Assembly: GCF_023660105.1 (NCBI RefSeq) | Contig: NZ_JAMHGA010000002.1 | Location: forward strand, 38,913 to 102,912 | Length of the DNA stretch: 64,000 nt | Reading direction: 5' to 3' | Source of the DNA: Desulfovibrio aminophilus | GTDB lineage: Bacteria; Desulfobacterota; Desulfovibrionia; Desulfovibrionales; Desulfovibrionaceae | Shown: in pieces, positions 27,669-37,551 of the stretch | Layout: each line of letters opens with the position of its first letter | How positions within the stretch are numbered: the first letter of the stretch is position 1 | The notes under the pieces: generated by a model | The model's input: the letters and a program-made list of their open reading frames with translations, nothing else | Told to the model about the DNA's origin: nothing | Database searches by the model: none | Position numbers and translations under genes: made by a program

Positions 27669-28442
27669 TCAGTTGTTGCCGTTGAACATCTGCGCGTTGC
27701 CGGGCTGGTAGCCCGAACCCGGCGTGAGGAAACGGCGGCGCTGCTCACGGCCCTGTTCGGCGGCGGCGGCGCGTTCCGCTTCGGTCAGCGCGTCGGCCCG
27801 GCCGTTCGCCGAGATGACGGCGATCAGGTCGGAAAGCTGCTGCGACTGGAGCGCGAGAAGCTGGTTGCCGGCCTGCGTGGCTTGCAGCGCGCCGGTCGCG
27901 CCTTGGCTCTGGCCGACAAGCGCGGCCATCTCGGCGCGGTTGCTGTCGATGTTGCCGACCGCACCCGCCTGCACGCGCATTGCGTCCTGCAAGCCGCCGA
28001 CTGTGTTCTCCCACCGGCTGCGCGCATCGGCGACAAGCTGGGCGTCGGTCGTCGAAAGCGAGACGTTGCCGTATTGCTGCTGGAACGCCTGGTCGATCTG
28101 ACTGACCTCGAACGCGATGTTCTGAGCCTGCCCCAAAAGCTGCTGGGTGCGCTGGACGTTCTGTTGAAGCGTCTGGAGCGACGAATACGGCAGGCTCGCC
28201 AGATTGCGGGCCTGATTGATGAGCATCTGCGCCTCGTTCTGGAGGCTCTGAATCTGGTTGTTGATCTGCTCCAGCGTGCGCGCTGCCGTGAGCAGGTTTT
28301 GCGCGTAGTTGCTCGGGTCATAGACGATCCGGCCGAAACCGAATTGCGCATGGGCCGGGCTTGCCAGCATGGGCGACAGCGCGGCGGGCACGGCGAGCGC
28401 CAGCGCAAGGGCCGAAGCCCCGACGAACTTAGGATAGGTCAT
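27669..28442 (-). CDS. trbJ: TrbJ (VirB5-like) conjugal transfer protein
   Basis: 257 residues with a signal peptide (ALALALAVPAALSPMLASPAHA) followed by FGFGRIVYDPSNYAQNLLTAARTLEQINNQI and long Gln-rich helical stretches typical of TrbJ/VirB5. These are minor pilus or tip proteins involved in recipient contact. The ATG at 28442 overlaps the trbE stop (ATGA); a longer frame upstream lies inside trbE and is not needed. Confidence 0.9.
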   Translation of the reverse strand: MTYPKFVGASALALALAVPAALSPMLASPAHAQFGFGRIVYDPSNYAQNLLTAARTLEQINNQIQSLQNEAQMLINQARNLASLPYSSLQTLQQNVQRTQQLLGQAQNIAFEVSQIDQAFQQQYGNVSLSTTDAQLVADARSRWENTVGGLQDAMRVQAGAVGNIDSNRAEMAALVGQSQGATGALQATQAGNQLLALQSQQLSDLIAVISANGRADALTEAERAAAAEQGREQRRRFLTPGSGYQPGNAQMFNGNN

Positions 28443-30931
28443 GGAAGAATCTCCTGTGTGGGGCGGGCACCGAGCCGGGCCGGCGCGGCGGATTCCGGTC
28501 GGTCGACAAGATTGGTGAGGTTGGGGATCAACTCCGCCGCCCACTCGACGCCGCGCGCGCGCAGCCATTCGGCGAGGAAGCCGTCGCGGCCGGCCTCAGT
28601 GACGATCTGTGCAATGAGCGTCTGGTCGGATTTGGCCGATGCGGCGCAAAGCGCGAGGCCGACTTCGGACAAGCCCAGCTCGAACAGGCGATTGCCGCGC
28701 CTCGACTGGCAGTAGTAGTCGCGCTTGGGCGTGGCCCGTGCGAGGATTTCGATCTGCCGGTCATTGAGGCCGAAGCGGCGATAGATGGCCGTGATCTGCG
28801 GTTCGATGGCGCGCTCGTTCGGCAGCAAGAGCCGCGTCGGGCAGCTCTCCATAATCGCGGGCGCGATGTTGCTGCCGTCAATGTCGGACAGGCTTTGCGT
28901 GGCGAAGATGACGCTGGCGTTTTTCTTGCGCAGCGTTTTCAGCCATTCGCGGAGCTGGCCGGCGAAACCCTCGTCGTCGAGCGCAAGCCAACCCTCGTCG
29001 ATGATGAGCAACGTGGGTCGGCCGTCGAGTCGGTCGCCGATACGATGGAACAGATAGGCGAGCACGGCCGGGGCCGCGCCGGTCCCGACAAGCCCCTCGA
29101 TCTCGAACGCCTGCACATCGGCCGAGCCGAGGTGTTCGGCTTCGGCGTCGAGCAGCCGGCCATAGGCACCGCCGACGCAGAACGGTCGGAGCGCCTGTTT
29201 CAGATCGTTGGATTGCAATAGCACCGCAAGGCCGGTGATCGTGCGTTCCTCGACCGGAGCCGAGGCGAGCGAAGTCAGCGCCGTCCAAAGATACTCTTTG
29301 ACCTCGGGCGTGATCGCGATGCCTTCCCGCATGAGGATGGCGGCGATCCAGTCCGCCGCCCATGCCCGTTCATAGGTGTCGTGGATGTGGGCGAGCGGCT
29401 GGAGCGAGACGGACGCCTCGGCCCCATCGGTCAATCCGCCGCCAAGATCGTGCCAGTCGCCGCCCATGGCGAGCGACGCGGCGCGGATCGAACCGCCGAA
29501 GTCGAAGGCGAAGACTTGGCTGGCCTCGTAGCGCCGGAACTGCAAGGCCATGAGGGCGAGCAGCACGGATTTGCCCGCGCCCGTGGGGCCGACGACAAGG
29601 GTGTGACCTACGTCGCCGACATGGAGACTTAGCCGGAACGGCGTTGAGCCTTCGGTCCTAGCGTAAAGCAATGGAGCGTCGCCGAAATGCTCGTCCCGTT
29701 CCGGCCCCGCCCACACCGCTGAAAGCGGGATCATGTGGGCGAGATTCAATGTGCTGATGGGTGGCTGGCGGACATTGGCGTAGGCGTGTCCGGGCAGGCT
29801 GCCGAGCCATGCGTCAACCGCGTTGACGCTCTCGGGCATGGCGGTGAAGTCGCGGCCCTGAACGATCTTCTCGACCAGGCGCAGCTTCTCGTCGGCAATG
29901 CGCGGGTCGGCATCCCATACGGTGATGGTGGCCGTGACATAGGCCATGCCCGCCACGTCCGCCCCAAGCTCCTGCAAGGCCATGTCGGCGTCGAGCGCCT
30001 TGTTGGCCGCGTCGGTGTCCACGAGGGCGGACGCCTCGTTGGTCATTACCTCTTTCAGAATCGCGGCGATGCTCTTGCGCTTGGCGAACCATTGCCGCCT
30101 GATCTTGGTGAGCAGCCGCGTCGCGTCGGTCTTGTCGAGCAGGATCGCGCGGGTGCTCCACCTGTAGGGGAACGGCAGGCGGTTCATTTCGTCGAGCAGG
30201 CCCGGCGTCGTCGCGGTCGGGAATCCCACGATGGTCAGCACGCGCAGATGCGCGCCGCCAAGGCGCGGCTCCAGCCCGCCGATCAAGGGCTGGTCAGCCA
30301 GCAGCGCGTCCAGATACATCGGCACTTCCGGCACGCGCACGCGATGCCGGTTGGTCGATATGGTCGAATGGAGGTAGGTGAGCGTCTGGCCGTCATCGAG
30401 CCAATAGCACTCGGGCATGAAACCGTCGAGAAGTGCCAGCACGCGGTCGGTGCGGTCGATGAAGGCGCGCAGCAGCTCCCACGGGTCCACGCCGGTTTTC
30501 TCGCGGCCCTCGTAGAGCCATGTTTCGGCGCGGGCGGCTTCCTCGGCCGGGGGCAGCCAGAGGAAGGTCAGGAAGTAGCCCGACACGAAATGCGTGCCCG
30601 CTTCCTCGAAACCGGCCTTGCGCTCGGCATCGACCAGCGCCGACGCGGGATCGGGAAAGGTGCTGCCGGGATAGGTCGCGGCTTCGCTGCGCTGCGCCTC
30701 GACAAAGATGCTCCACCCCGATCCGAGACGGCGCACGGCATTGTTGATGCGGCCGGCGACGGCGACCAGTTCGGCGGCGACAGCGGAATCCAGATCGGGA
30801 CCGCGAAACTTCGCCGTCCTTTGGAAACTGCCGTCCTTGTTCAAGACGACGCCGGAGCCGATCAATGCGGCCCATGGCAGATAGTCGGCGAGCCGGGTGG
30901 CGGTACGGCGGTATTCGGAAAGGTTCATCAT
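28439..30931 (-). CDS. trbE: TrbE (VirB4-like) conjugation ATPase
   Basis: 830 residues. The N-terminal CagE/TrbE domain is followed by the ATPase with Walker A GPTGAGKSVLL (near residue 450) and Walker B LLIIDEGWLAL, then a FATQSLSDI segment. VirB4 ATPases power pilus assembly and substrate transfer at the inner membrane. Length and motifs are full. It lies 10 bases after trbD and overlaps trbJ. Confidence 0.95.
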   Translation of the reverse strand: MMNLSEYRRTATRLADYLPWAALIGSGVVLNKDGSFQRTAKFRGPDLDSAVAAELVAVAGRINNAVRRLGSGWSIFVEAQRSEAATYPGSTFPDPASALVDAERKAGFEEAGTHFVSGYFLTFLWLPPAEEAARAETWLYEGREKTGVDPWELLRAFIDRTDRVLALLDGFMPECYWLDDGQTLTYLHSTISTNRHRVRVPEVPMYLDALLADQPLIGGLEPRLGGAHLRVLTIVGFPTATTPGLLDEMNRLPFPYRWSTRAILLDKTDATRLLTKIRRQWFAKRKSIAAILKEVMTNEASALVDTDAANKALDADMALQELGADVAGMAYVTATITVWDADPRIADEKLRLVEKIVQGRDFTAMPESVNAVDAWLGSLPGHAYANVRQPPISTLNLAHMIPLSAVWAGPERDEHFGDAPLLYARTEGSTPFRLSLHVGDVGHTLVVGPTGAGKSVLLALMALQFRRYEASQVFAFDFGGSIRAASLAMGGDWHDLGGGLTDGAEASVSLQPLAHIHDTYERAWAADWIAAILMREGIAITPEVKEYLWTALTSLASAPVEERTITGLAVLLQSNDLKQALRPFCVGGAYGRLLDAEAEHLGSADVQAFEIEGLVGTGAAPAVLAYLFHRIGDRLDGRPTLLIIDEGWLALDDEGFAGQLREWLKTLRKKNASVIFATQSLSDIDGSNIAPAIMESCPTRLLLPNERAIEPQITAIYRRFGLNDRQIEILARATPKRDYYCQSRRGNRLFELGLSEVGLALCAASAKSDQTLIAQIVTEAGRDGFLAEWLRARGVEWAAELIPNLTNLVDRPESAAPARLGARPTQEILP

Positions 30932-30941
30932 GGCCGCGCCC

Positions 30942-31223
30942 TCACGCCGCCAGATGGCCGGGGATGCGCAGATGCCTGCGCCCGACCTCGACGAATTGGG
31001 GATCGCGCTTCGCAGCCCATACGGCTGCGAAATGGCCGATTGCCCATATGGCGATGCCGACCAGCCAGAGGCGCAGGCCGAGGCCCACGGCCCCCGCGAG
31101 CGTTCCGTTCATGATGGCGATGGAGCGCGGTGCGCCGCCGAGCAGAATATGCTCGGTCAACGCCCGGTGGACCGGGATCGAGAATCCCGGCACCGCGTCG
31201 AGCTGTTCTAGGCCGCCCGCCAT
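30942..31223 (-). CDS. trbD: TrbD (VirB3-like) conjugal transfer protein
   Basis: 93 residues. PGFSIPVHRALTEHILLGGAPRSIAIMNGTLAGAV and a second hydrophobic segment (LWLVGIAIWAIGHFAAVWA) give the two-helix VirB3 profile, with the typical C-terminal AAKRDPQFVEVGRRHLRIP. It works with TrbE at the base of the channel. The start overlaps the trbC stop (TAATG). Confidence 0.92.
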   Translation of the reverse strand: MAGGLEQLDAVPGFSIPVHRALTEHILLGGAPRSIAIMNGTLAGAVGLGLRLWLVGIAIWAIGHFAAVWAAKRDPQFVEVGRRHLRIPGHLAA

Positions 31224-31555
31224 TAAACGAGCGCCCCGCCGCCGAAGGAGAAGAATGACAGGAAAAAGCTCGACGCGGCGAACGCGATGCTGAGGCCGAA
31301 CACGATCTGGATCAGGCGACGGAAGCCGCCGCTGGTATCGCCGAACGCGAGGGTCAGGCCCGTCACGATGATGATGATGACGGCGATGATCTTGGCGACC
31401 GGCCCCTCAATGGACTGGAGGATGCTTTGAAGCGGTGCCTCCCACGGCATCGACGAACCGGAGGCATGGGCGGCCGGGGCCACGAACAGGCTGACATAGG
31501 TGACGGCTGCGGCCGTGGCGACGTGGCGGCGCAGGCGCATGGCATGACGGATCAT
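31223..31555 (-). CDS. trbC: TrbC (VirB2-like) conjugative pilin
   Basis: 110 residues. A long signal sequence ends near APAAHA, followed by WEAPLQSILQSIEGPVAKIIAVIIIIVTGLTLAFG and a second hydrophobic helix (LIQIVFGLSIAFAASSFFLSFF), the classic VirB2/TrbC pilin pattern. It is the major pilus subunit. The start overlaps trbB by four bases (ATGA); a second in-frame Met lies five residues in. Confidence 0.92.
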   Translation of the reverse strand: MIRHAMRLRRHVATAAAVTYVSLFVAPAAHASGSSMPWEAPLQSILQSIEGPVAKIIAVIIIIVTGLTLAFGDTSGGFRRLIQIVFGLSIAFAASSFFLSFFSFGGGALV

Positions 31556-32535
31556 TCGGAATCTCCTTCTGGATCGGGGGTAATCGGGGTGATGCGGTAG
31601 TTGCCGGCGGGATCGAGCCCATCGATGCGGGCAAGTTCGGCCAGCCGTCGCGCGGAACCGCGCCCGGCCAGGACCGCCACAAGGTTGATGGCCTCACCGA
31701 TCAGCGACCGGGGGACCGTGATGACGGCTTCCTGGACAAGCTGTTCGAGACGATGGAGTGCGCCGAGCGCGGAGCCGGCGTGAAGGGTGCCGATGCCGCC
31801 TGGATGGCCGGTGCCCCAGAGCTTAAGAAGCCCGAGTGCTTCCGGGCCGCGCACCTCGCCGACGATGATGCGGTCAGGCCGGAAACGCATGGTCGCGCGC
31901 GACAGCTCGAGGAGGTCGATCACCTCGTCCACGCTGCGCATGGGCACCTTGTTCTCGGCGGTGCATTGCAGTTCGCGCGTGTCCTCGATGATGATGACCC
32001 GATCAGCGCCCTTTGAGACTTCCGCCAGGAGCGCGTTGGTCAGTGTGGTCTTGCCGGTCGATGTTCCGCCGGCCACAAGGATGTTGGCGCGTGTGGCAAC
32101 GGCCAACCGCAATGCCTCTGCCTGAAACCGGGTCATGATGCCCGCCTCCACGTAGTCGTCCAGCGTGAAGACGGCGACGGCGGGCTTGCGGATGGCAAAG
32201 GCCGGCGCATCAACGACGGGCGGCAACAAGCCCTCGAACCGCTCCCCGCTCTCCGGCAGTTCCGCGGAGACGCGCGGGCTGCGGGAATGGACCTCCGCGC
32301 CGACATGATGCGCGACCAGCCGCACGATGCGCTCGCCATCGGCAGCGGACAGGCGTTCGCCGGTATCGGCCAGACCTTCCGAAAGCCGATCTATCCAGAT
32401 GCGGCCATCGGGGTTCAGCATGATCTCGATAACGGAGGGGTCTTCCAGAAATCGGGCGATGGCCGGGCCGAGCGCGGTGCGCAACATGCGTGCCCCGCGC
32501 CCGATGATTTCCTGTCTGTGGTCGGTAAAGGTCAT
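31552..32535 (-). CDS. trbB: TrbB (VirB11-like) secretion ATPase
   Basis: 327 residues. Walker [12 protein letters not shown], an Asp box ([13 protein letters not shown]), Walker B-type segment ([19 protein letters not shown]) and a His box ([26 protein letters not shown]) are all present, as in VirB11/TrbB hexameric ATPases. It is the first trb gene; 144 bases separate it from the CopG-like gene upstream, so a promoter may lie there. Confidence 0.95.
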   Translation of the reverse strand: MTFTDHRQEIIGRGARMLRTALGPAIARFLEDPSVIEIMLNPDGRIWIDRLSEGLADTGERLSAADGERIVRLVAHHVGAEVHSRSPRVSAELPESGERFEGLLPPVVDAPAFAIRKPAVAVFTLDDYVEAGIMTRFQAEALRLAVATRANILVAGGTSTGKTTLTNALLAEVSKGADRVIIIEDTRELQCTAENKVPMRSVDEVIDLLELSRATMRFRPDRIIVGEVRGPEALGLLKLWGTGHPGGIGTLHAGSALGALHRLEQLVQEAVITVPRSLIGEAINLVAVLAGRGSARRLAELARIDGLDPAGNYRITPITPDPEGDSE

Positions 32536-32679
32536 GTCGGCCCCGGTTTCTGGCGGGGCGCGGCAGACGGCCCCGTGACGGGGTCGATTAAGAAAGCCCG
32601 GAATTGGACCGCTTCAACAAGTATTTAAGTGTGTGCGGCGGGATGCGGTGATCTGCGGAAAATAGGACAGGACGCGGAT

Positions 32680-33129
32680 TCAGGATCGGTCGTCGTCCGC
32701 GCCGGACTGATCCTGCGGAAACGAATCGACGTCGCGCGAAAGCTCTTTCAGGAACCTGTCGCCGGTTGCCAGCCGCTTGCCGAGGGTTTGCATGAATCCC
32801 TCGAACCGTTCGGCCCCCTTGGCGCGGGCCGAGGCCTGGGCGCTTTCGGGCTGCGGCGGCGTGGCGGCAAGCCAGAAATAGACGAACAGCGAGACGGTTT
32901 CGCCAAGCACCGCGAGATCTTCGTCGAGTATGTCGATCTGGCGGCCGATCCTGTCCAGGCGGCGCGACATGGCCGCTTCCAGCCGATCCGCCGCGTCGCC
33001 GGACAGGAAGGAGGCGACGGCGGCCTCAACGATGGCGGATTTCGACACGTTGCGGCGCAGCGCCAACATGTCGACCTGCTTCAGCAGTTCGGGATCGAAA
33101 TAGACATTCATGCGGGTGCGGGTGGTCAT
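32680..33129 (-). CDS. CopG/ribbon-helix-helix regulator between traG and trbB
   Basis: 149 residues starting MTTRTRMNVYFDPELLKQVDMLALRRNVSKSAIVEAAVASFLS, a clear ribbon-helix-helix domain. The remaining ~95 residues are helical, with a hydrophobic patch (LGETVSLFVYFWLAAT). Such genes are standard between traG and trbB in this ICE family and probably regulate the transfer operon. The start at 33129 follows AAGGACC; a Met at 33159 lies inside traG. Confidence 0.85.
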   Translation of the reverse strand: MTTRTRMNVYFDPELLKQVDMLALRRNVSKSAIVEAAVASFLSGDAADRLEAAMSRRLDRIGRQIDILDEDLAVLGETVSLFVYFWLAATPPQPESAQASARAKGAERFEGFMQTLGKRLATGDRFLKELSRDVDSFPQDQSGADDDRS

Positions 33130-33139
33130 GGGCGGTCCT

Positions 33140-35146
33140 TCAAAGCTCGATTCCATCATCGGGGTTCATGGCGACCTGCCGCGCCACCATCCTCATGCGC
33201 TGGCGCATGGCGCGGGCCTTGGCGGCGTCAACGTCCGGCTCGTCGTCCAGAAACTCGAACTCCTGTTCGGGCGACGGCGGCGGGGCGACGATTTCCTCTT
33301 GGCTTGGCAATTCCGGCTCGCGGCGGATGCCGGCATTGGCCGAATCACCCTCGGCCCCGTCTGCGTCGCGCGTCGCAGAACGGCTTTCCGCCGCGACCAC
33401 GCGGCCGGACCAATCATCGGCGGATGGGCTGGGCGCCAGCGGAGCGGCGGTCAGATCGGGCGGGGTCAGGATGCGTTCCTGAAACCGCGCATCGTCGAAA
33501 TAGCGAGCCTTGGTCGCGCGGATCGGCGGCGTGCCCGCCACCATGACGATTTCGTCCGTGGGCGGAAGCTGCATGATCTCTCCCGGCGTGAGCAGCGGCC
33601 GGGCCGTCTCCTGCCGCGACACCATGAGATGCCCGAGCCACGGGGCCAGCCGGTGCCCGGCATAGTTGGTGGAATCGCGCAGCTCGGTCGCGGTGCCGAG
33701 CGCGTCGCTCACCCTTTTGGCGGTGCGTTCGTCATTGGTCGCAAAGCTCACGCGCACATGGCAGTTGTCGAGAATGGCGTTGTTCGGCCCATAAGCGCGC
33801 TCGATTTGATTGAGACTCTGCGCGATCAGGAAGCCTTTGATGCCGTAGCCCGCCATGAAGGCCAAGGCGGACTCGAAAAAATCCAATCTGCCGAGCGCCG
33901 GAAACTCGTCGAGCATCAACAACAAGCGATGGCGCTTGCCGGACGTGGACAATTCCTCGGTCAACCGCCTGCCGATCTGGTTGAGGATCAAGCGGATGAG
34001 CGGCTTGGTGCGGTTTATGTCGGACGGCGGCACGACCAGATAGAGCGTGACGGGCTGGCGGCTGCCGACCAGATCGGCAATCCGCCAGTCGCATCGTGCC
34101 GTCACCCGCGCAACCACCGGATCGCGGTAGAGGCCGAGAAATGACATGGCTGTGGAAAGGACGCCGCTGCGCTCGTTCTCGCTCTTGTTCAACAGCTCGC
34201 GGGCCGATGACGCGATGACGGGATGAACGCCAGCCTCCCCGAGATGCGGCGTGTCCATCATCGCGCGTAAGGTCGCCTCGACCGGGCGGCGTGGATCGGA
34301 CAGGAAGTTGGCGACGCCCGCCAGCGTCTTGTCGTTCTCGGCATAGAGGACATGCAGGATCGCGCCGACCAGCAGGCTATGGCTGGTCTTTTCCCAATGG
34401 TTGCGTTTGTCGAGGCTGCCTTCGGGATCGACCAGAATATCCGCGATATTCTGAACGTCCCTGACCTCCCACTCGCCTTGCCTGACCTCCAGCAACGGGT
34501 TGTAGGCGGACGATCTGGCATTGGTCGGATCGAACAGCAGGACGCGACCATGCTTCGCGCGGAAGCCCGCTGTCAGCGTCCAGTTCTCGCCTTTTATGTC
34601 GTGGACGATGGCGGATGCGGGCCATGTCAGCAGCGTCGGCACCACCAATCCGACGCCTTTGCCGCTTCTGGTCGGCGCGAAGCATAGGACATGCTCGGGA
34701 CCGTCATGGCGCAGATAGTCTTGGGTATGACGGCCGAGGACCACGCCATCCGGGCCGAGCAAGCCGGCGCTGCGGATTTCCCGATCATCGGCCCATCGCG
34801 CCGATCCGTATGTGGCGACGTTGCGTGCTGCCCGCGCCCGGATGATCGACATGAAGATGGCGGCGGCGATGGCGAGGAAGCCGCCCGATACCGCGATGAT
34901 GCCGCCCTCGACGAAGATCGCGGGCGCATAGGCGTCGAAGGAAAACCACCACCAGAAGAAGGCGGGCGGATAATAGATCGGCAGGCCCGCCAGCTCGAAC
35001 CATGGTGCTCCAAGCTGCGGCTGGAAGCCGAGGCGGAACGCTGTCCATTGCGTCGCTGCCCATGTCGTCACCAAAACGATGGCGAAGACGACAGCGATTT
35101 GACCCCAAAGGATTCGGCCTCCGCGCATCCAGGCTCCAGTCTGCAA
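33140..35146 (-). CDS. traG: TraG/VirD4 type IV coupling protein
   Basis: 668 residues. Two or three N-terminal membrane helices are followed by the nucleotide-binding domain with Walker A PTRSGKGVGLVVPTLL and Walker B LLLMLDEFPALGRLDFFE, then FLIAQSLNQIERAYG. It docks the relaxase-DNA complex onto the channel. The C-terminal ~100 residues are acidic and Pro-rich. It is the first gene of the transfer block; 78 bases separate it from the LysR gene of the cargo. Confidence 0.94.
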   Translation of the reverse strand: MQTGAWMRGGRILWGQIAVVFAIVLVTTWAATQWTAFRLGFQPQLGAPWFELAGLPIYYPPAFFWWWFSFDAYAPAIFVEGGIIAVSGGFLAIAAAIFMSIIRARAARNVATYGSARWADDREIRSAGLLGPDGVVLGRHTQDYLRHDGPEHVLCFAPTRSGKGVGLVVPTLLTWPASAIVHDIKGENWTLTAGFRAKHGRVLLFDPTNARSSAYNPLLEVRQGEWEVRDVQNIADILVDPEGSLDKRNHWEKTSHSLLVGAILHVLYAENDKTLAGVANFLSDPRRPVEATLRAMMDTPHLGEAGVHPVIASSARELLNKSENERSGVLSTAMSFLGLYRDPVVARVTARCDWRIADLVGSRQPVTLYLVVPPSDINRTKPLIRLILNQIGRRLTEELSTSGKRHRLLLMLDEFPALGRLDFFESALAFMAGYGIKGFLIAQSLNQIERAYGPNNAILDNCHVRVSFATNDERTAKRVSDALGTATELRDSTNYAGHRLAPWLGHLMVSRQETARPLLTPGEIMQLPPTDEIVMVAGTPPIRATKARYFDDARFQERILTPPDLTAAPLAPSPSADDWSGRVVAAESRSATRDADGAEGDSANAGIRREPELPSQEEIVAPPPSPEQEFEFLDDEPDVDAAKARAMRQRMRMVARQVAMNPDDGIEL

Positions 35147-35223
35147 AAGGGACGGAGCCGATCAGAGAGTAGGCAAAATCGGGACAGGCAACAGCAAAGA
35201 TGATGCGAGAGGGCTGCCGGATA

Positions 35224-36249
35224 TTATCGGCGGTATATAGGATGGGTTGCTTCGGTGTTCACGGTCACCCTGTTACTACTGCGCAGACGGCTTCGCGAAT
35301 CGCCTTGGCGGCCCATCGTGCCTGCGAGCATAAGCAGGTTGCGCAGCGCGGCGTTGCGATTGAACGGCGACCAGACAGCCGAGAAAGGGACTGGCTCTGG
35401 CTCATCGGCCAACGGCAGGAACACGATGCCCGTTGACGGCAGTTGCGCCGTGGCGGCACCGACGATGGTGACGCCGAAACCCTGCCCAACCATGGACAGT
35501 AGCGTTCCCCGCCCCACGTCGAAGCGCTGGATCGACGGTGCGGGCCAAAGCCCTGCCAGACGCAGCACGATATGGTCATGAACCTGCGGTCCAGTGCCGC
35601 CATGCCGAACAAGGAACGTCTCTCCCACCAGATCGGCCCAGGTGATCTCCGGTCGTCCGGCAAGGCGATGATTCTCCGGCAGCACAACCACCAGCGGCTC
35701 GGTCCAGATCGGACGGGCGTGGTAGTCGGGCAGTTCGGGAGCCCCCGCCACGAACGCCACATCCAACCGGTCGGCGCGAAGCTGCATCACCGCCTCGCGG
35801 GCTGTGCCTTCGGTGATCTCGACGTCGATGCCAGGATGGTCTTCGCGGAATTGCGCGATCAGTTCGGCAAGAAAGCTGCGCGGCATCAGAGCATGGATAC
35901 CGACGCGCAGTCGGCCGCACTCTCCCGACGCCGCCATACCAGCAGTCTTCACCGCATGGTCGAGTTGATCGACGCCGGCGGCGACCCGCTCGACAAAGAG
36001 GCGCCCAGCCTCGGTAAGGCGGACGCCTCTGGTATTGCGCTCGAACAGAAGGATGCCGAGGTCTTGCTCCAGCGCTTTGATCCTCGCGCTGACGTTGGAC
36101 TGGCTGGTGCCGAGCGCCTGGGCGGCGCGGTAGAAGCTGAGATGTTCGGCGACGGCAAGCGTCTGGATCAACGATGCAAGTGGAATGCGCCCCAAACTAA
36201 GTTGATGGCTTGGCGGATTTAACCTGCTCTTTTTCTTCAGCCTGCCCAT
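35224..36249 (-). CDS. LysR-family transcriptional regulator
   Basis: 341 residues. An N-terminal winged helix (LASLIQTLAVAEHLSFYRAAQALGTSQSNVSARIKALEQDLGILLFER) is followed by the substrate-binding domain (GRLRVGIHALMPRSFLAELIAQFREDHPGIDVEI). It starts 22 bases after the tet(G)-like stop on the same strand, an arrangement also known from Salmonella genomic island 1, where a lysR-type gene follows tet(G). Its target is unknown. It is a passenger in the resistance block, not a transfer gene. Confidence 0.85.
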   Translation of the reverse strand: MGRLKKKSRLNPPSHQLSLGRIPLASLIQTLAVAEHLSFYRAAQALGTSQSNVSARIKALEQDLGILLFERNTRGVRLTEAGRLFVERVAAGVDQLDHAVKTAGMAASGECGRLRVGIHALMPRSFLAELIAQFREDHPGIDVEITEGTAREAVMQLRADRLDVAFVAGAPELPDYHARPIWTEPLVVVLPENHRLAGRPEITWADLVGETFLVRHGGTGPQVHDHIVLRLAGLWPAPSIQRFDVGRGTLLSMVGQGFGVTIVGAATAQLPSTGIVFLPLADEPEPVPFSAVWSPFNRNAALRNLLMLAGTMGRQGDSRSRLRSSNRVTVNTEATHPIYRR

Positions 36250-36270
36250 GCCTATCCGCTACAATCTCAA

Positions 36271-37446
36271 TCACGACGAAGTGGCGAAAGGCCTGCGGAG
36301 CATTGGCAAGCACATTACATAAAGAAACGCACCGACAATCCAAACCCAACCGTTCCATGCTCCGGCGGTGGCAGAATAGAGTGCCGTAAAGCCAAGCGGT
36401 CCCGCGATGGCGCTTAAATTGGTGAGGCTCGTAAGCGTTCCCTGCAAGGCTCCCTGCTTGTTGTTGCTGACATTATTCGAAAGCATCGCCTGCAAGGCCG
36501 GCATGCCGACACCCCCGGCGGCAAGCAGCAACAGAACCGGAAACACCATCCATCCCTGCGTGACAAAAGCCAGAAGAATGAAGCCAGTCGCATCCGCGGC
36601 CATGCCAAACAGCAGCGTGCGCCGTTCTCCAAGTCGGCTTGAAAGAGGGCCGGTAACAAACGCTTGAAAAATCGCATGTGTTGCTCCAAACGCCGCGAGC
36701 GAAAAGCCAACGGTCGTGGTGTTCCACTGAAAACGATCCTCACCATATATGACCCATAGGGCCGCCGGCACTTGGCCAATCAGTTGAATAATGAAGAAAA
36801 CTGCGAAAAACGCAGTTAGCCCACGCAACGCATCGTCCAGCCGGAACAGAACCAATGGTTCGATGTGAACCGACTTTCCGGTCTTGCCATGACCGCGACG
36901 AGTCTCCCTGAGGAAAATGCAGGCAAGCAGGAACGCGACCCCGTTGAGAAGGGCAGCGGCGACAAACGGAGCATGAGCAGAAATACCGCCGAGCATGCCA
37001 CCAAGAGCTGGCCCGGCAATCATGCCCGTACCATAGCAGGCCCCCATGTAGCCGAACCACCGTGCGCGCGAACCTTCCCCCGTCGAATCGGCAATGGTTG
37101 AGGCAGCTACGGCTCCGGTTGCTCCCGTGACGCCGGAGACGAGTCGGCCGATATAAAGCACCCACAGGACCGGCGCAGATGCCATGATCGTGTAATCGAC
37201 TGCGGCTCCCGCGAGAGAAGCCAGAAGCACCGGACGCCGACCGTAAGCATCCGAAAGTTGTCCAAGCAGGGGCGCGAAGACGACCTGCATCAACGCATAG
37301 AGCGACAGCAAGGCACCATAGTGACCAGCGACCTGCTCCGTCGGCACAAGCTCGCGCAGAAGCGCCGGAAGGACCGGCATGATGAGGCCGAGACCCATGG
37401 CGTCGAGACCCACGATCAGCAGGGCAATGATGGCAGAGCTGTGCAC
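36271..37446 (-). CDS. tet(G): Tetracycline efflux pump, TetA(G)-like
   Basis: 391 residues, MFS 12-helix drug:H+ antiporter. The N-terminus (SSAIIALLIVGLDAMGLGLIMPVLP), motif A (GQLSDAYGRRPVLL) and long stretches such as TIMASAPVLWVLYIGRLVSG agree almost residue for residue with TetA(G) as I remember it; I estimate about 90% identity, not measured. It exports tetracycline-Mg complexes. The start is GTG at 37446. The divergent tetR and two operators lie in the 105-base gap, so expression should be tetracycline-inducible. Confidence 0.92.
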   Translation of the reverse strand: MHSSAIIALLIVGLDAMGLGLIMPVLPALLRELVPTEQVAGHYGALLSLYALMQVVFAPLLGQLSDAYGRRPVLLASLAGAAVDYTIMASAPVLWVLYIGRLVSGVTGATGAVAASTIADSTGEGSRARWFGYMGACYGTGMIAGPALGGMLGGISAHAPFVAAALLNGVAFLLACIFLRETRRGHGKTGKSVHIEPLVLFRLDDALRGLTAFFAVFFIIQLIGQVPAALWVIYGEDRFQWNTTTVGFSLAAFGATHAIFQAFVTGPLSSRLGERRTLLFGMAADATGFILLAFVTQGWMVFPVLLLLAAGGVGMPALQAMLSNNVSNNKQGALQGTLTSLTNLSAIAGPLGFTALYSATAGAWNGWVWIVGAFLYVMCLPMLRRPFATSS

Positions 37447-37480
37447 CTGAAACTCCAGTGCCGCTCAAGCGCGAGCGACT

Positions 37481-37523
37481 TTATCAACGATAAGGATATG
37501 GACATAGAACTTATCGGTGATAA
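37481..37523. promoter_or_regulatory. tetO: Two tet operators between tetA and tetR
   Basis: Two palindromes of the form TTATC-N3-GATAA lie at 37481-37493 (TTATCAACGATAA) and 37511-37523 (TTATCGGTGATAA), 30 bases centre to centre. This is the standard two-operator layout of divergent tetA/tetR genes. TetR bound there should repress both genes until tetracycline releases it. Confidence 0.9.
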
Positions 37524-37551
37524 ATTGTCAAGCGTTGACGAAGGAGCATGA